From NCBI GenBank assembly GCA_025057755.1, contig JANWVC010000007.1:124001-188000 (forward strand): 64,000 nucleotides of DNA. Reading direction: 5' to 3'. Each line of letters opens with the position of its first letter. The stretch's first letter is position 1. The stretch is from Limisphaera sp. GTDB taxonomy: Bacteria; Verrucomicrobiota; Verrucomicrobiia; Limisphaerales; Limisphaeraceae. The notes below the pieces were generated by a model. It worked only from the letters and a program-made list of their open reading frames with translations. It did no database searches and was not told the DNA's origin. Of this stretch, positions 45,080-54,461 are shown one piece after another. The position numbers were made by a program, and so were the translations under genes.

Positions 45080-46324
45080 ATGAAAATCCAAGCGATGCGA
45101 GGGTGGGCTTTGGGGATGTGGTTGGCGACCGTTCTTTCCGCTGCGGCCGTGCCGGTTACGTTTCGTGTGAACATGAGCGTGCAGCGCGCCATGGGACGGT
45201 TCAATCCGGATACGGATTTTGTCTATTTGGCGGGCACGTTTAATAACTGGAGTACGACCGCCCATTTGATGACTCCAAGTGGGCAGGATCCCAACGTGTG
45301 GGAAATCACCGTGGATCTGCCGACCGGTACGTGGCCCAACTACAAGTTTGTGATGTTGCGGCTTGGCTCCGGCACTGTTTGGGAAAGCCGGCCGAATCGG
45401 TGGTTCCAGGTTCCGAGCAGTGCCACGGTGTTGGAGTTGGTTTACTTCGACGACATTGCAGAAGTTGTGACCAATCGCCAACCGGTGACCTTCCGGGTGA
45501 ACATGAGTGTGCAGATTGCCAATGGGGTCTTTGATCCCGGGTCGGGCCGTGTGGTGGTTTCGGGGGATCGGATTGATGATTGGGCCAATCAAGGCACACA
45601 CATGCTGGCGCAAAGTTCCACACATCCCGACATCTGGGAGGGAACGTTCGAAATCACCGCGCCTGTAGGTGCCACCGTGAATTACAAGTTTATCATGGAC
45701 GGCAATTGGGAAAGTCGGCCCAATCGCACGTTTGTGATGACGAATCAACCGCTGGTGTTACCGGTGGTTTATTTCAATGACGTGACCAATCCGGCCGTGC
45801 CGATTCCGGTGACGTTTTCTGTGAACGTGGGCGTGGCGGTGGCGCGCGGTTGGTTCAATCCTGAAACTGATCTGATTGAAGCGCGCGGCTCGTTTTTGAC
45901 TGCGCCGGGTGGAGCATGGATCGGCGGATTCCAACTGACCAATAGTCCCTCAAGTCCGTATTTGTACTCCGGCACTTTTTTGACCACGAATCAGGCTCCC
46001 GGCAGTGTTATGTTGTACCAGTTTGTCATCAACGGGACCACGTGGGAAAGCACTGGTGATCGCACGTGGCAGTTTGCCGGCACCAATGCGGTGGTGTTGC
46101 CGACGGCATATTTAAACAACGTGACCTCCCTGGGACTGCTGACGCATCGGATGCTCGGGTCAGGAGAGCTGGAGTTGAGCTGGGAATCTGGCCCACGGAT
46201 TCGGTTGCAGTCGGCGTCGGATCTGACTGGGCCTTGGCATGATGTGGCGGATACGCAAGGACAGGGTCGTGCAACTGTCCCGGTGGGCAACGCTGCACGT
46301 TACTTCCGGCTCGTGGGTCCTTGA
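45080..46324 (+). CDS. Secreted protein with three carbohydrate-binding-like repeats
   Basis: 414 residues. The signal peptide is ALGMWLATVLSAAAVP. Three tandem repeats of about 105 residues (about 24-128, 134-238, 243-350) each begin PVTFRVNMSVQ (or a close variant). They share a 'NPDTDFVYLAGTFNNWS' style strand, a central W (VWEITVDL), YKF, a WESRPNR motif and a closing YFDD/YFND. The fold resembles starch-binding (CBM20/CBM48-like) Ig-type domains. The C-terminus (LQSASDLTGPWHDVADTQGQ) is common in verrucomicrobial secreted proteins. AAGGAGG sits just before the ATG. It precedes the galactanase gene by a few nt, suggesting a role in polysaccharide capture. Confidence 0.85.
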   Translation: MKIQAMRGWALGMWLATVLSAAAVPVTFRVNMSVQRAMGRFNPDTDFVYLAGTFNNWSTTAHLMTPSGQDPNVWEITVDLPTGTWPNYKFVMLRLGSGTVWESRPNRWFQVPSSATVLELVYFDDIAEVVTNRQPVTFRVNMSVQIANGVFDPGSGRVVVSGDRIDDWANQGTHMLAQSSTHPDIWEGTFEITAPVGATVNYKFIMDGNWESRPNRTFVMTNQPLVLPVVYFNDVTNPAVPIPVTFSVNVGVAVARGWFNPETDLIEARGSFLTAPGGAWIGGFQLTNSPSSPYLYSGTFLTTNQAPGSVMLYQFVINGTTWESTGDRTWQFAGTNAVVLPTAYLNNVTSLGLLTHRMLGSGELELSWESGPRIRLQSASDLTGPWHDVADTQGQGRATVPVGNAARYFRLVGP

Positions 46325-46354
46325 AGCTTGGATGTGGGTGGGGTGGCCACGACA

Positions 46355-47683
46355 ATGCGCCGAGCCGGTTCGAATCGATCGACTCCTGTTAAGATCCGGA
46401 CCGGCGCGTTAATGTTTGCATGGTTTGGCTGGCTATGGGGATGGGCTCAAGAAGGCCCGTTTCTGGCCGGTGCGGATATGTCGCACTTGCGGTTCTTTGA
46501 GGACCGAGGTGCGGTTTACCGCGACAACGGGCAAGTGAGGGACGCGCTGGGCATTTTGAGGGACCGTGGGATTAATTGTGTCCGATTGCGTCTTTTTACC
46601 AGCTCCCCGGCGCAAGCCGCTGCGGATCCCTACAATTACATTAACAATCTTGAATACACCTTGCCGCTGGCGGTGCGGGCCAAGCAGGCAGGGCACCGCG
46701 TGCTGCTGAATTTCCATTTTTCAGACAGTTGGGCGGACCCTGGCAAGCAGCGTGTACCATCAGCGTGGGCGCAATTGAGCTTCCCCGCGCTGGTGTCCAC
46801 ACTTCGGCAATACACCAGCAATGTGTTGGCCGCTTTTGCCGCCGCAGGGGTGGTTCCGGAATATGTGCAAGTGGGGAATGAGATCACGCAAGGGATGCTT
46901 TGGCCTCATGGGCAGGTGGGCGGCACCAATGATACACCTTCGCAGTGGGGACGTTTGGGCGAGTTGCTGCGCTCGGCGATCCAAGGAATCCGCGATGCTG
47001 TGCCTTCTGGTGGCCCGCAGATCATGATGCACATCGATCGAGGGGGGGATTGGGCGGGGACACAATGGTTTTTCGATCGGCTGCAGGCTCAAGGTGTTTC
47101 TTATGACCTGATCGGCTTGAGTTATTATCCCTTTTGGCACGGCAGTTTGGACGATTTGCGCAACACGTTAACCCGGGCTGGAGCGCGGTACCGGAAACCC
47201 ATTGTGGTTGTGGAAACGGCATTCCCCTTTGAGGGTTCAACAAATGTTTGGGGCATTCCACCTTCGACCAACGGCCAAGTGCAGTATGTGCGGGCCCTGG
47301 CCGAGGTGGTGCGGGGTGTGAGTGAGGGCCGCGGCCGGGGCATCTTTTGGTGGGGGGCTGAATACCAATCATTGTGGGGTTACCGTTTGGCCGGTTTTGA
47401 TCGGCGTTCCTTATTTGGCCCGGGCGGCGAGGTGTTGCCGGCTGCAGCGGCTTTGGGGCGACTGACGGCTCCGGTTCGACTGGAGGCCCGCCTGGATTCG
47501 GAAGGCCTGCGTCTGACATGGCCCTTAAGCGGCGCGGGGATGGATTTATGGAGTACCACGAGTTTGGCGCCGGGCACCCTCTGGATCCGGGTGACAGCCG
47601 GTCCGGTCGCTGCCGGTTTGGATTATCAGACAATTGTGCCGGCACAGCAAAGGGCGGCCTTCTACCGTTTGCGTGAAAACTGA
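46355..47683 (+). CDS. GH53 arabinogalactan endo-beta-1,4-galactanase
   Basis: About 442 residues from the ATG at 46355 (TTG at 46328 is an alternative). The signal segment is TGALMFAWFGWLWGWAQ. The GH53 fold is shown by GADMSHLRFFEDRG, the acid/base glutamate in YVQVGNEITQGML (E176), and the nucleophile in IVVVETAFPF (E287). It cleaves internal beta-1,4-galactosyl bonds of pectic galactan side chains outside the cell. The C-terminal segment (about 370-442) is a small beta domain with the verrucomicrobial 'WSTTSLAPGTLWIRV' pattern. It overlaps closely with the repeat protein upstream, and the GH2 gene follows 7 nt after its stop. Confidence 0.9.
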   Translation: MRRAGSNRSTPVKIRTGALMFAWFGWLWGWAQEGPFLAGADMSHLRFFEDRGAVYRDNGQVRDALGILRDRGINCVRLRLFTSSPAQAAADPYNYINNLEYTLPLAVRAKQAGHRVLLNFHFSDSWADPGKQRVPSAWAQLSFPALVSTLRQYTSNVLAAFAAAGVVPEYVQVGNEITQGMLWPHGQVGGTNDTPSQWGRLGELLRSAIQGIRDAVPSGGPQIMMHIDRGGDWAGTQWFFDRLQAQGVSYDLIGLSYYPFWHGSLDDLRNTLTRAGARYRKPIVVVETAFPFEGSTNVWGIPPSTNGQVQYVRALAEVVRGVSEGRGRGIFWWGAEYQSLWGYRLAGFDRRSLFGPGGEVLPAAAALGRLTAPVRLEARLDSEGLRLTWPLSGAGMDLWSTTSLAPGTLWIRVTAGPVAAGLDYQTIVPAQQRAAFYRLREN

Positions 47684-47690
47684 GTTTCCG

Positions 47691-50279
47691 ATGGGGTCAA
47701 TCTCGGGATGCAAAGTGATCGGATCGTTTCGTCCCGATGGATTCAGCCTGAGAGCGGCGATGCACGTTGTGCAGGCCTTTGCATGGATCGGTGTGATCGG
47801 GGGCAACTTGTGTGCCGCCGAAATTTTTAATGTGGGCTGGCGTTTTGTGCGGGACGATCCGGAAGGTGCGGAACGTCCCGACTTTTCGGACGAAAGTTGG
47901 GAACAAGTTAACCTTCCGCACACGCCGCGGATTGAAGCTGTGGTTTGTGGTCAGCTTGCACCGCAGTGGCAGGGGGTCTGTTGGTACCGCAAGCGTTTTT
48001 GGGTGCCTTTGCGGGCAACCCATCAAGTGGCGATTCTTCGGTTCGAAGGCGCGATGAATGCGGCAGACATTTGGATCAATGGGCGACTGGCAGGCCGTTT
48101 TTTGGGGGGGTATCTGCCATATGTCGTGGACGCCACGCCTTTTGTGCGGCCGGGTCAGACCAATTTGGTGGCGGTGCGGCTGGATAACCACGACAATCCC
48201 ATTACTGGGCCCAAGCCTTTGCGCGAGCTGGACTTTAATTTGTACGGTGGTTTGTATCGCCCTGCATCCCTGCGTTTTAAAGATACGCTGCACATTACGG
48301 ATCCGATTTTGGCGGATCAGCCGGCTGGAGGAGGCATTTTCGTCACCTTTCCCGAGGTGACCGACACGATCGCCGTGGTCCGTGTGCAAACGCATGTGAG
48401 AAATGCCGGCTGGAGGGCGCGTGCGTTTGCATTGCGGTTACGTTTAAGAGATCCTACGGGCCGTGAAGTGGCGCGTCGGATCGTGCGAGCCAGTTTGGAG
48501 GCCGGCGAGGCTACGCATCTGTGGGCGGAGCTTGGTGTGAAACAGCCCCGCCTGTGGTCCCCCGCTACACCGTACCTATACCGCTTAACGGCGGAGTTGC
48601 TGGAAGACAGTCGGGTAGTGGACATGCATGAGGAACGGATTGGGATCCGAAGGATCCGCATCACGCCGGAGGGTTTTTGGCTGAATGGTCGGAAAATGTT
48701 TTTGCGAGGCGTGAATCGGCACCAGGAGTATCCGTGGATTGGCAACGCCCTCTCGGATGCGGCGCAGCGCCGCGATGCGCGCAAGATTAAGGAGGCGGGA
48801 TTCGATTATGTCCGCCTCTCGCATTATCCGCAGTCGCCGGCTTTTCTCGATGCTTGTGATGAAACGGGTTTGCTGGTCATGAACTGTCTGATGGGCTGGC
48901 AGTATTTCAACCCGGATCCGCGCTTTGTGGAGCAGAAACTGCGTGAAATCCGGGCCATGATTCGGCGCGATCGTAATCATCCCTCGGTGGTTCTGTGGGA
49001 GGTTTCCCTCAATGAGAGTGAGCAACCGGCGTGGTTCATTGAGCAGGCGCAAACGGTTGCGCGTCAGGAATATCCCGGGGACCAGATGTACACGGCGGGG
49101 TGGCAGCCGGGATTTGATGTTTTTCTGCAGGCGCGCCAGCATGGCGGTTGCAAGGGCGTGACCAACGTTCCTTGCGTGATCAGCGAGTACGGCGACTGGG
49201 AGTATTACGCGCAAGACGCCGGGTTGCAGCAGCATTTGTGGTTGAACTTAGAACCGGCGGAGCGTAGCAGCCGACAACGGCGTGCGGATGGAGAAACGCG
49301 ATTACTTCAGCAGGCCCTGAATTTTCAAGAGGCCCACAATGATAATCTTCAAACCTCGGCTTTCGCGGATGGTCTGTGGGTGATGTTCGATTACAACCGG
49401 GGTTATGCGCCGGACATTGAAGCTTCCGGATGCATGGACCTGTTTCGGTTGCCCAAGTTCGGCTTTTGGTTCTACCGAAGCCAGCGGGATCCGGAAGAAC
49501 TTGTGCTGGGGCAGCCGTTGGGGCCCATGGTGCACATTGCAAGTTATCACACGGCAGCTTCGCCCAGAAGCGTCCGCGTTTTTAGCAATTGCGACGAGGT
49601 AGAGTTGTGGCGAAACGGTGTCTCGCTGGGCCGGCGCAGCCCGGATCGGGACCGTGTCTCAACGCATCTACGGCATCCGCCTTTTACCTTCGAGTTGCCC
49701 GGATACGAAACCGGTACGTTGGTTGCCGTGGCCTATCGGAACGGGCGCGCTGTAGCGTCGCATCAGGTTCACACGCCCGGGCCTCCTGAGCGTTTGGCTG
49801 TGTGGTTTGACCTCGCAGGGATTCCCTTTGCCAATGAGGGCAAGGATGCCATTTTTGTGCATGCAGAGCTGCGGGACGCTCGAGACACTTTGGTACCGAC
49901 GAACGGGCATCCGATTGCTTTGGGTGCGATCGGAACGGTGTCGCTCATTGGCGAGCCGGATTTGCCCACGGAAGCGGGGGGCGCCACGCGTCTTCTACAA
50001 GCCGAACATGCGCGGCCTTCTGCGGTGGTCGTGGCTTTGACGACCATCCGGGAACAAGACCGTGTGCGAGTACTTGTGGCCTCGGGCTCGCCCAACGGAA
50101 CACCGGTACCCCGCATGGTGATCCGTTACACCTTGGATGGAACCAGACCAACGCAGGAATCGCCGCGGTATCGGCGGCCGGTGCAGAGCACGCCTGACCA
50201 GACACTGCGCGTGGGGCTCTTTGTGGGACGGGACCTTGTGCTGGAGTATCCGCCGATGCGCATACAAACCGGTCCGTAA
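47691..50279 (+). CDS. GH2 family beta-galactosidase
   Basis: About 862 residues from the ATG at 47691. An ATG at 47760 directly before a good signal peptide (VVQAFAWIGVIGGNLCAA) is an equally likely start. The sugar-binding jelly-roll, Ig-like and TIM-barrel domains are in the usual order. The family start is VGWRFVRDDPEGAERPDFSD. The catalytic acid/base is in EVSLNESEQP (E442) and the nucleophile in CVISEYGDW (E499). It removes terminal beta-galactosyl residues, so with the GH53 enzyme it could convert galactan oligosaccharides to galactose. The end has additional Ig-like segments. Confidence 0.9.
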   Translation: MGSISGCKVIGSFRPDGFSLRAAMHVVQAFAWIGVIGGNLCAAEIFNVGWRFVRDDPEGAERPDFSDESWEQVNLPHTPRIEAVVCGQLAPQWQGVCWYRKRFWVPLRATHQVAILRFEGAMNAADIWINGRLAGRFLGGYLPYVVDATPFVRPGQTNLVAVRLDNHDNPITGPKPLRELDFNLYGGLYRPASLRFKDTLHITDPILADQPAGGGIFVTFPEVTDTIAVVRVQTHVRNAGWRARAFALRLRLRDPTGREVARRIVRASLEAGEATHLWAELGVKQPRLWSPATPYLYRLTAELLEDSRVVDMHEERIGIRRIRITPEGFWLNGRKMFLRGVNRHQEYPWIGNALSDAAQRRDARKIKEAGFDYVRLSHYPQSPAFLDACDETGLLVMNCLMGWQYFNPDPRFVEQKLREIRAMIRRDRNHPSVVLWEVSLNESEQPAWFIEQAQTVARQEYPGDQMYTAGWQPGFDVFLQARQHGGCKGVTNVPCVISEYGDWEYYAQDAGLQQHLWLNLEPAERSSRQRRADGETRLLQQALNFQEAHNDNLQTSAFADGLWVMFDYNRGYAPDIEASGCMDLFRLPKFGFWFYRSQRDPEELVLGQPLGPMVHIASYHTAASPRSVRVFSNCDEVELWRNGVSLGRRSPDRDRVSTHLRHPPFTFELPGYETGTLVAVAYRNGRAVASHQVHTPGPPERLAVWFDLAGIPFANEGKDAIFVHAELRDARDTLVPTNGHPIALGAIGTVSLIGEPDLPTEAGGATRLLQAEHARPSAVVVALTTIREQDRVRVLVASGSPNGTPVPRMVIRYTLDGTRPTQESPRYRRPVQSTPDQTLRVGLFVGRDLVLEYPPMRIQTGP

Positions 50280-50294
50280 AGCTCGCGTCGGCTC

Positions 50295-52775
50295 TCAGCG
50301 CCATTGCCAAGTGACGCTCATCCAGGCCAGATGAGCCAGACTATCGTTGGATCCAGAGGCTTGAGGCTCTTCATAGTGCCAGAGGCCATAGCGCAGGTGG
50401 AAGCTGAGATGCTCGGTCCATTGGCGACGCACGCCGGCTCCGATGAAATGTTCTTGCCAGAGTATACCGATGGGGAAAACCGTGGCGGCCACATCTTGAT
50501 GAAAGTCGCTCATGGCCCATTGATACTCGAATTCCAACTCGCTTTGTTTCGTCCACTGCCATCGGCCTTTGAGGTGGATCCGGTAAGTTCGTCCGACCCA
50601 GGCGGGAAGCAGTTCGGCGTGGTCCACGCCGCTGCGGGTATGCTGGTCTTGCGCGATGGCTTGTGCCTGCAGAGACCACCGCGAAGCCGGGCGCAGGATG
50701 GTTTGTAGACTGTAGGTATGAAGATCCGTGTCGGCGCCCAGGATTTTCCGTCCGGGAGTGTAAAAACCTGGCACGGGCTCCATTGTGATAGGATCGAAGC
50801 CGTCCAGCGGGTCAGTGGCGGTTTGAGAGCGTCCGGCCCAATATCGGTATAGGAACGCCATGCGCCACCGCGTTGATGGCTGCCAACCGAGACGGATCTG
50901 AACCTGGTCACTGCGTGACCATCGTTGGCGGATGAAGGCTGGGTAACTTGGATTGCTGAAGTTCCCGAAATCGGTGGGCACAAGGTCAATGTTGTGATCG
51001 AAGTCGGTATTGCTTTGGCGGTGGCGGTGGCTCAGGCCGACCGAAACGCGGGTCCATGGCGTACACTCGAGTCCTACCCGTGTTTCCCAAGTATGAGTTC
51101 TGGCAAGGGAGTCCCTGCGAAAGGGCGCGTCGCCTCCGAGTTGTTCCTCGAAAAGCTCGACCGAGTCCTGCTGCGCGCGGGCATCCGCATACAACGTGAG
51201 ATGCCGCAGACCCGTCCACCGCAGGCCGAGCATTTCCGTTAACACGAATCGATCGCGTGCATTTTCTTGAGTGGCCGGCAGTTGCCATACGTCGCCGGGA
51301 CTCCATTCAAAATCGAACGAAGCTCGTCCCAAGGTTTGTTGTCGGGTCTTTTCAAGTTGAACGCCGGTCCACGTGATCCAACCGGCCCCGGCCTCGGCGA
51401 TCAGGTTCGCGTTCGCTGCGTGAGCGGTCTGGGCGACCGTTAAGGACGGGCTGTGCCAGCGTCGGAGATAACCGGGCCAGACATCGATGATGGCATCAGC
51501 AAGATCGGAAGATCCATTTGCATCATAGCGGCTGGAAAGTAACCCGCCCGTGGCGCGCAACCACGGACGCAAAGAACGTTCGAAACGGAACGCGTTCGCA
51601 GCTTGGAAGCTTTCATGAGTTTGGGTGGCCCGGGTTCGCACAATCGGACTGCTTTCGGGGGGCGAAAGGAATCCTGCATTGGTGCGTGCGCGACGGACGT
51701 TGATCCACTGGAGACGCAGCTCGTCTTCAAGGTGCCACTGACCTGCCTGGTGAAGGAAATGGAAACGGAACAAGTGATTGTCTTCCTCCACGGCCTGGGA
51801 GGCCGGCCAGATCAGCCGGCGCTGAGAAAAGTCGGGGGATGCCGACCAGGCGGTGAGACTGCGCGTGCCGTCTCGATACGCATGTTCGTATCCGATGCGG
51901 AGCCCCGGCCAGTTTTCCCGGATGAGGTCCCACTCGATCCAAGAGCGTCCGATGTCCAGGGCAGGTTCATGGGATAACAGGCCTACGGCTTGGCCGGATG
52001 CCCAGGGCCACTGGCCACGGTCAGAGTAGAACACTCGATACTGGCTGACTCCGGCATGTAACCAGCCCCATCCGGGCTGGAGCCAGTCCATCTGCAACAA
52101 TGTGTCGTCTCGGAGGGCACGAACGAGCAAGGTGAACCGTGCGCCTTCAGGCGGTTCATGCAACCAGGTGAGTTGTTCCAAGCCGCCGTTCCAACCCGAA
52201 GGTTGTTGCCAACGGGCTCGCAACCGGCTCTCGGGTCCGCTTCCAACAGACCAGCCCATGCCCAGCGTGGCCTCCACACGGTCAGCAGATTGTTCGACCG
52301 GCTCTGCCCAAGGGAGGCCCTGATCGATCCATGCGCGGAGTCGTCCGATTTCCTCGGCTGTCAAGGGAGGCGCCTTTCCATCCGGCGGCATCCAGAGGTC
52401 CTCGGGTACGTGAGGAGCTCGCGCCACAACATGAATCAAGCGACTAGCGGCACTATTGCTGAGCACAATCACCGGTCCAGCATCGCTGCCCCGCAAAAGA
52501 TCTTCGCGCCGGTCCAGCCGCAGTCCTCCGCGAGGTCGCTCCGGACCATGACACCGGAAGCAGGATCGTTCCAGTATGGGCCGGATATCCCGCAGGAACT
52601 CCATCGGTCGGTCGTCAGGCGGTGGAAGAGCTCCTACGCTGCTTTGTCCGGCCTCCGTTGCCTGAGCCAGCGAGATCCGAAGTAGAAACGATATCACCCA
52701 CGCCGACCGGCGGAGGGTTCGGGTGCAATCCTGATGAACCCGGCCCGGGGGACGATGGGGGACCGCACGGGACAT
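50295..52775 (-). CDS. Outer-membrane barrel with fused planctomycete-type cytochrome c domain
   Basis: 826 residues from the ATG at 52775 (AAAAGGG site). A basic N-terminus and signal peptide (RRSAWVISFLLRISLAQA) are followed by one c-type haem domain (about 55-170): FLRDIRPILERSCFRCHGPE with CFRCH at 72-76 and a candidate axial Met in DLWMPPDG (M129). This is the PSCyt1 domain style. The remaining ~650 residues are a large barrel of aromatic-rich alternating strands, with RIGYEHAYRDGTRS and the C-terminal WMSVTWQWR, resembling MtrB/PioB porins. It starts 13 nt after the multihaem cytochrome gene stop (an operon). Likely outer-membrane electron-transfer porin. Confidence 0.8.
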   Translation of the reverse strand: MSRAVPHRPPGRVHQDCTRTLRRSAWVISFLLRISLAQATEAGQSSVGALPPPDDRPMEFLRDIRPILERSCFRCHGPERPRGGLRLDRREDLLRGSDAGPVIVLSNSAASRLIHVVARAPHVPEDLWMPPDGKAPPLTAEEIGRLRAWIDQGLPWAEPVEQSADRVEATLGMGWSVGSGPESRLRARWQQPSGWNGGLEQLTWLHEPPEGARFTLLVRALRDDTLLQMDWLQPGWGWLHAGVSQYRVFYSDRGQWPWASGQAVGLLSHEPALDIGRSWIEWDLIRENWPGLRIGYEHAYRDGTRSLTAWSASPDFSQRRLIWPASQAVEEDNHLFRFHFLHQAGQWHLEDELRLQWINVRRARTNAGFLSPPESSPIVRTRATQTHESFQAANAFRFERSLRPWLRATGGLLSSRYDANGSSDLADAIIDVWPGYLRRWHSPSLTVAQTAHAANANLIAEAGAGWITWTGVQLEKTRQQTLGRASFDFEWSPGDVWQLPATQENARDRFVLTEMLGLRWTGLRHLTLYADARAQQDSVELFEEQLGGDAPFRRDSLARTHTWETRVGLECTPWTRVSVGLSHRHRQSNTDFDHNIDLVPTDFGNFSNPSYPAFIRQRWSRSDQVQIRLGWQPSTRWRMAFLYRYWAGRSQTATDPLDGFDPITMEPVPGFYTPGRKILGADTDLHTYSLQTILRPASRWSLQAQAIAQDQHTRSGVDHAELLPAWVGRTYRIHLKGRWQWTKQSELEFEYQWAMSDFHQDVAATVFPIGILWQEHFIGAGVRRQWTEHLSFHLRYGLWHYEEPQASGSNDSLAHLAWMSVTWQWR

Positions 52776-52788
52776 CGAGCTGACCCTT

Positions 52789-53601
52789 TTAGTACAGCAG
52801 GCGGGCATGCACATCCGACCCGTGCACGGCTGTATGGCAACCGGCACTCCAGCACGTCCCCATGCGGAGACGCTCCGTATGATCCACCTGGCCGATGAAG
52901 ATCCGACCTGAGTCAACACCCGGGCCCGGAGTCTGCGCGTGGCATTTCAGGCAGAGGTGACTGTCGCGCTCCGTCAACAGTGCCGCATGGGTGGAACCAT
53001 GCGGAACGTGACAGACGGTGCATCCCTCACGCAAGGCCTCGTGCTCAAAAAGCCGGGGCCGGACCTGTTCAGCATGACAGGCGCCGCACGTTTCGTTCAA
53101 ACGAGCCCACACCAGACCACCAGCCGGTTTGGTGATGTCGATGCCATGGGGATCATGGCATTGGCTGCAGGTCATGCGGCCTTCCAGCACCGGATGCCGG
53201 GATGGAAGCCGAAACTCATCATGCACTTCCCAATGGCAGTCGAGACAGATCTGCGGCTGTCGGGATGGATTGAGAATGAACCGGCCCCGGCCACCGCCTG
53301 CGGCCACGTGCAGACTGCCCGGTCCATGACACGCTTCGCAACCGGCCGCATCGTGGGTCTCCGGGGTGCGCAGTGGTAGACGCGCGTGCGGGCTCGTCGG
53401 GAAAATGCGAACCAAATTGGTGTGGCAATCATAGCATGCGCGATTACCCACCAGATGGGCACCCTCGATGTGAGGCGGCTGGAGCGCAGGTTGATGCACC
53501 GTGGAGCAGGCCAGCCACATTAGAGGCAACGCACCGCACAGCCCCAAGCTGGCCAGAAGCGAAACGCGTACGTGACCCTCGCCGCGCCCTCGGCCGGACA
53601 T
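52789..53601 (-). CDS. Multihaem c-type cytochrome lipoprotein (DmsE/MtrA-like)
   Basis: 270 residues from the ATG at 53601 (AAGG site). The lipobox is LMWLAC (C32), so it is lipid anchored on the periplasmic side or surface. There are seven CXXCH sites (CYDCH, CEACH, CLDCH, CSQCH, CGACH, CTVCH, CLKCH) and one atypical CX4CH (CWSAGCH) near the end, giving eight potential haems. Distal segments such as HGPGSLHV, CHDPHGIDI and HTAVHGSDVHA are typical of the DmsE/MtrA family that shuttles electrons through an MtrB/PioB barrel. The barrel gene follows 13 nt later. The frame is open 92 codons upstream without features. Confidence 0.86.
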   Translation of the reverse strand: MSGRGRGEGHVRVSLLASLGLCGALPLMWLACSTVHQPALQPPHIEGAHLVGNRACYDCHTNLVRIFPTSPHARLPLRTPETHDAAGCEACHGPGSLHVAAGGGRGRFILNPSRQPQICLDCHWEVHDEFRLPSRHPVLEGRMTCSQCHDPHGIDITKPAGGLVWARLNETCGACHAEQVRPRLFEHEALREGCTVCHVPHGSTHAALLTERDSHLCLKCHAQTPGPGVDSGRIFIGQVDHTERLRMGTCWSAGCHTAVHGSDVHARLLY

Positions 53602-54086
53602 GTCCCGCCTTTTTGGGGGAGCGGCGCAGAGGCAACGATTCACAAGAAAAAGGCTAAGCATCACATCCGGTAAAGTCAATGCTTGGCCGGTTTTATGGAC
53701 TTGGCCGCCGGAGGATTGAACAGGCCTGCGACTTGGTAGGGACCGGTTAGGCTTGAGGGTCTGCGTGGTTTTGGTCGTTCTTGAAGCAAGATCCTTGATG
53801 AGGCCCGCCACCTCACAGGGTGAGACGTTTGAGCCGGGGCGAAAGCCTGCGTGAGCCCGGCGGGCTTTTGGACACACAAGCCGGCCTGCAGAGGAACGTT
53901 GCTTTGTGATGGTGGGGCGACCGCGCGTCGCATTAATGCATCGAGACGGGTGGGAATTGTTGCGTCGGTTTTCAGGCGGCTGGGAGGGATTGTTTGCTGC
54001 TTGGGAACGTGCGACAGATCAGCGGCGTGCCGGGGGAAAGGTGTGGGAGTTTGATGGCGTCGCACGAGCAGTTTGAGAACCGATTT
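53602..54086. other. Spacer upstream of the cytochrome-porin operon
   Basis: About 480 nt between the cytochrome operon and the PLDc_N gene. No convincing gene. The operon promoter should lie in the part nearest 53602; I cannot identify certain boxes. Confidence 0.4.
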
Positions 54087-54461
54087 TTAGGCGTTCAAAG
54101 TGGGGGGGCGCAGTGTGGTGTCCGGTGCGTCAGGAGTCGCTGGACTGGGAGGGCTAGGCGGCGACGAAGGGTGAAAGGAAGGACGGGTGGCGGCGGGCCC
54201 TTGGCCCAGAGGATGGAAGGAGGACGCCTTGGGTCGGCCGATAAAGAAGTAGAGAATCGCGCCGAGGGCATGCGTAAACACGAGCACTAACGTCCAAGCC
54301 ACACGCTCACCGTCCGAAAGGCCGGGATTTCGCAAAGCATGGATCAGCATCCATAACCAAAAAGCAAAAAGGCCCAGCAAGATCAGTCCTAACCACACAA
54401 TGGTGAACACGAAGATGCCGAAGGAGACCATGGCAATTTCGGCGTTTGGTTGTGGGCTCAT
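54087..54461 (-). CDS. PLDc_N domain membrane protein
   Basis: 124 residues with two transmembrane helices. The core FWLWMLIHALRNPGLSDGER and ALGAILYFFIGRPK is the PLDc_N (phospholipase D nuclease N-terminal) signature, an integral membrane module of unknown biochemical role. A Pro/Ser-rich C-terminal tail follows. The start overlaps the flotillin stop by 4 nt, so they are translationally coupled. Confidence 0.8.
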   Translation of the reverse strand: MSPQPNAEIAMVSFGIFVFTIVWLGLILLGLFAFWLWMLIHALRNPGLSDGERVAWTLVLVFTHALGAILYFFIGRPKASSFHPLGQGPAATRPSFHPSSPPSPPSPATPDAPDTTLRPPTLNA

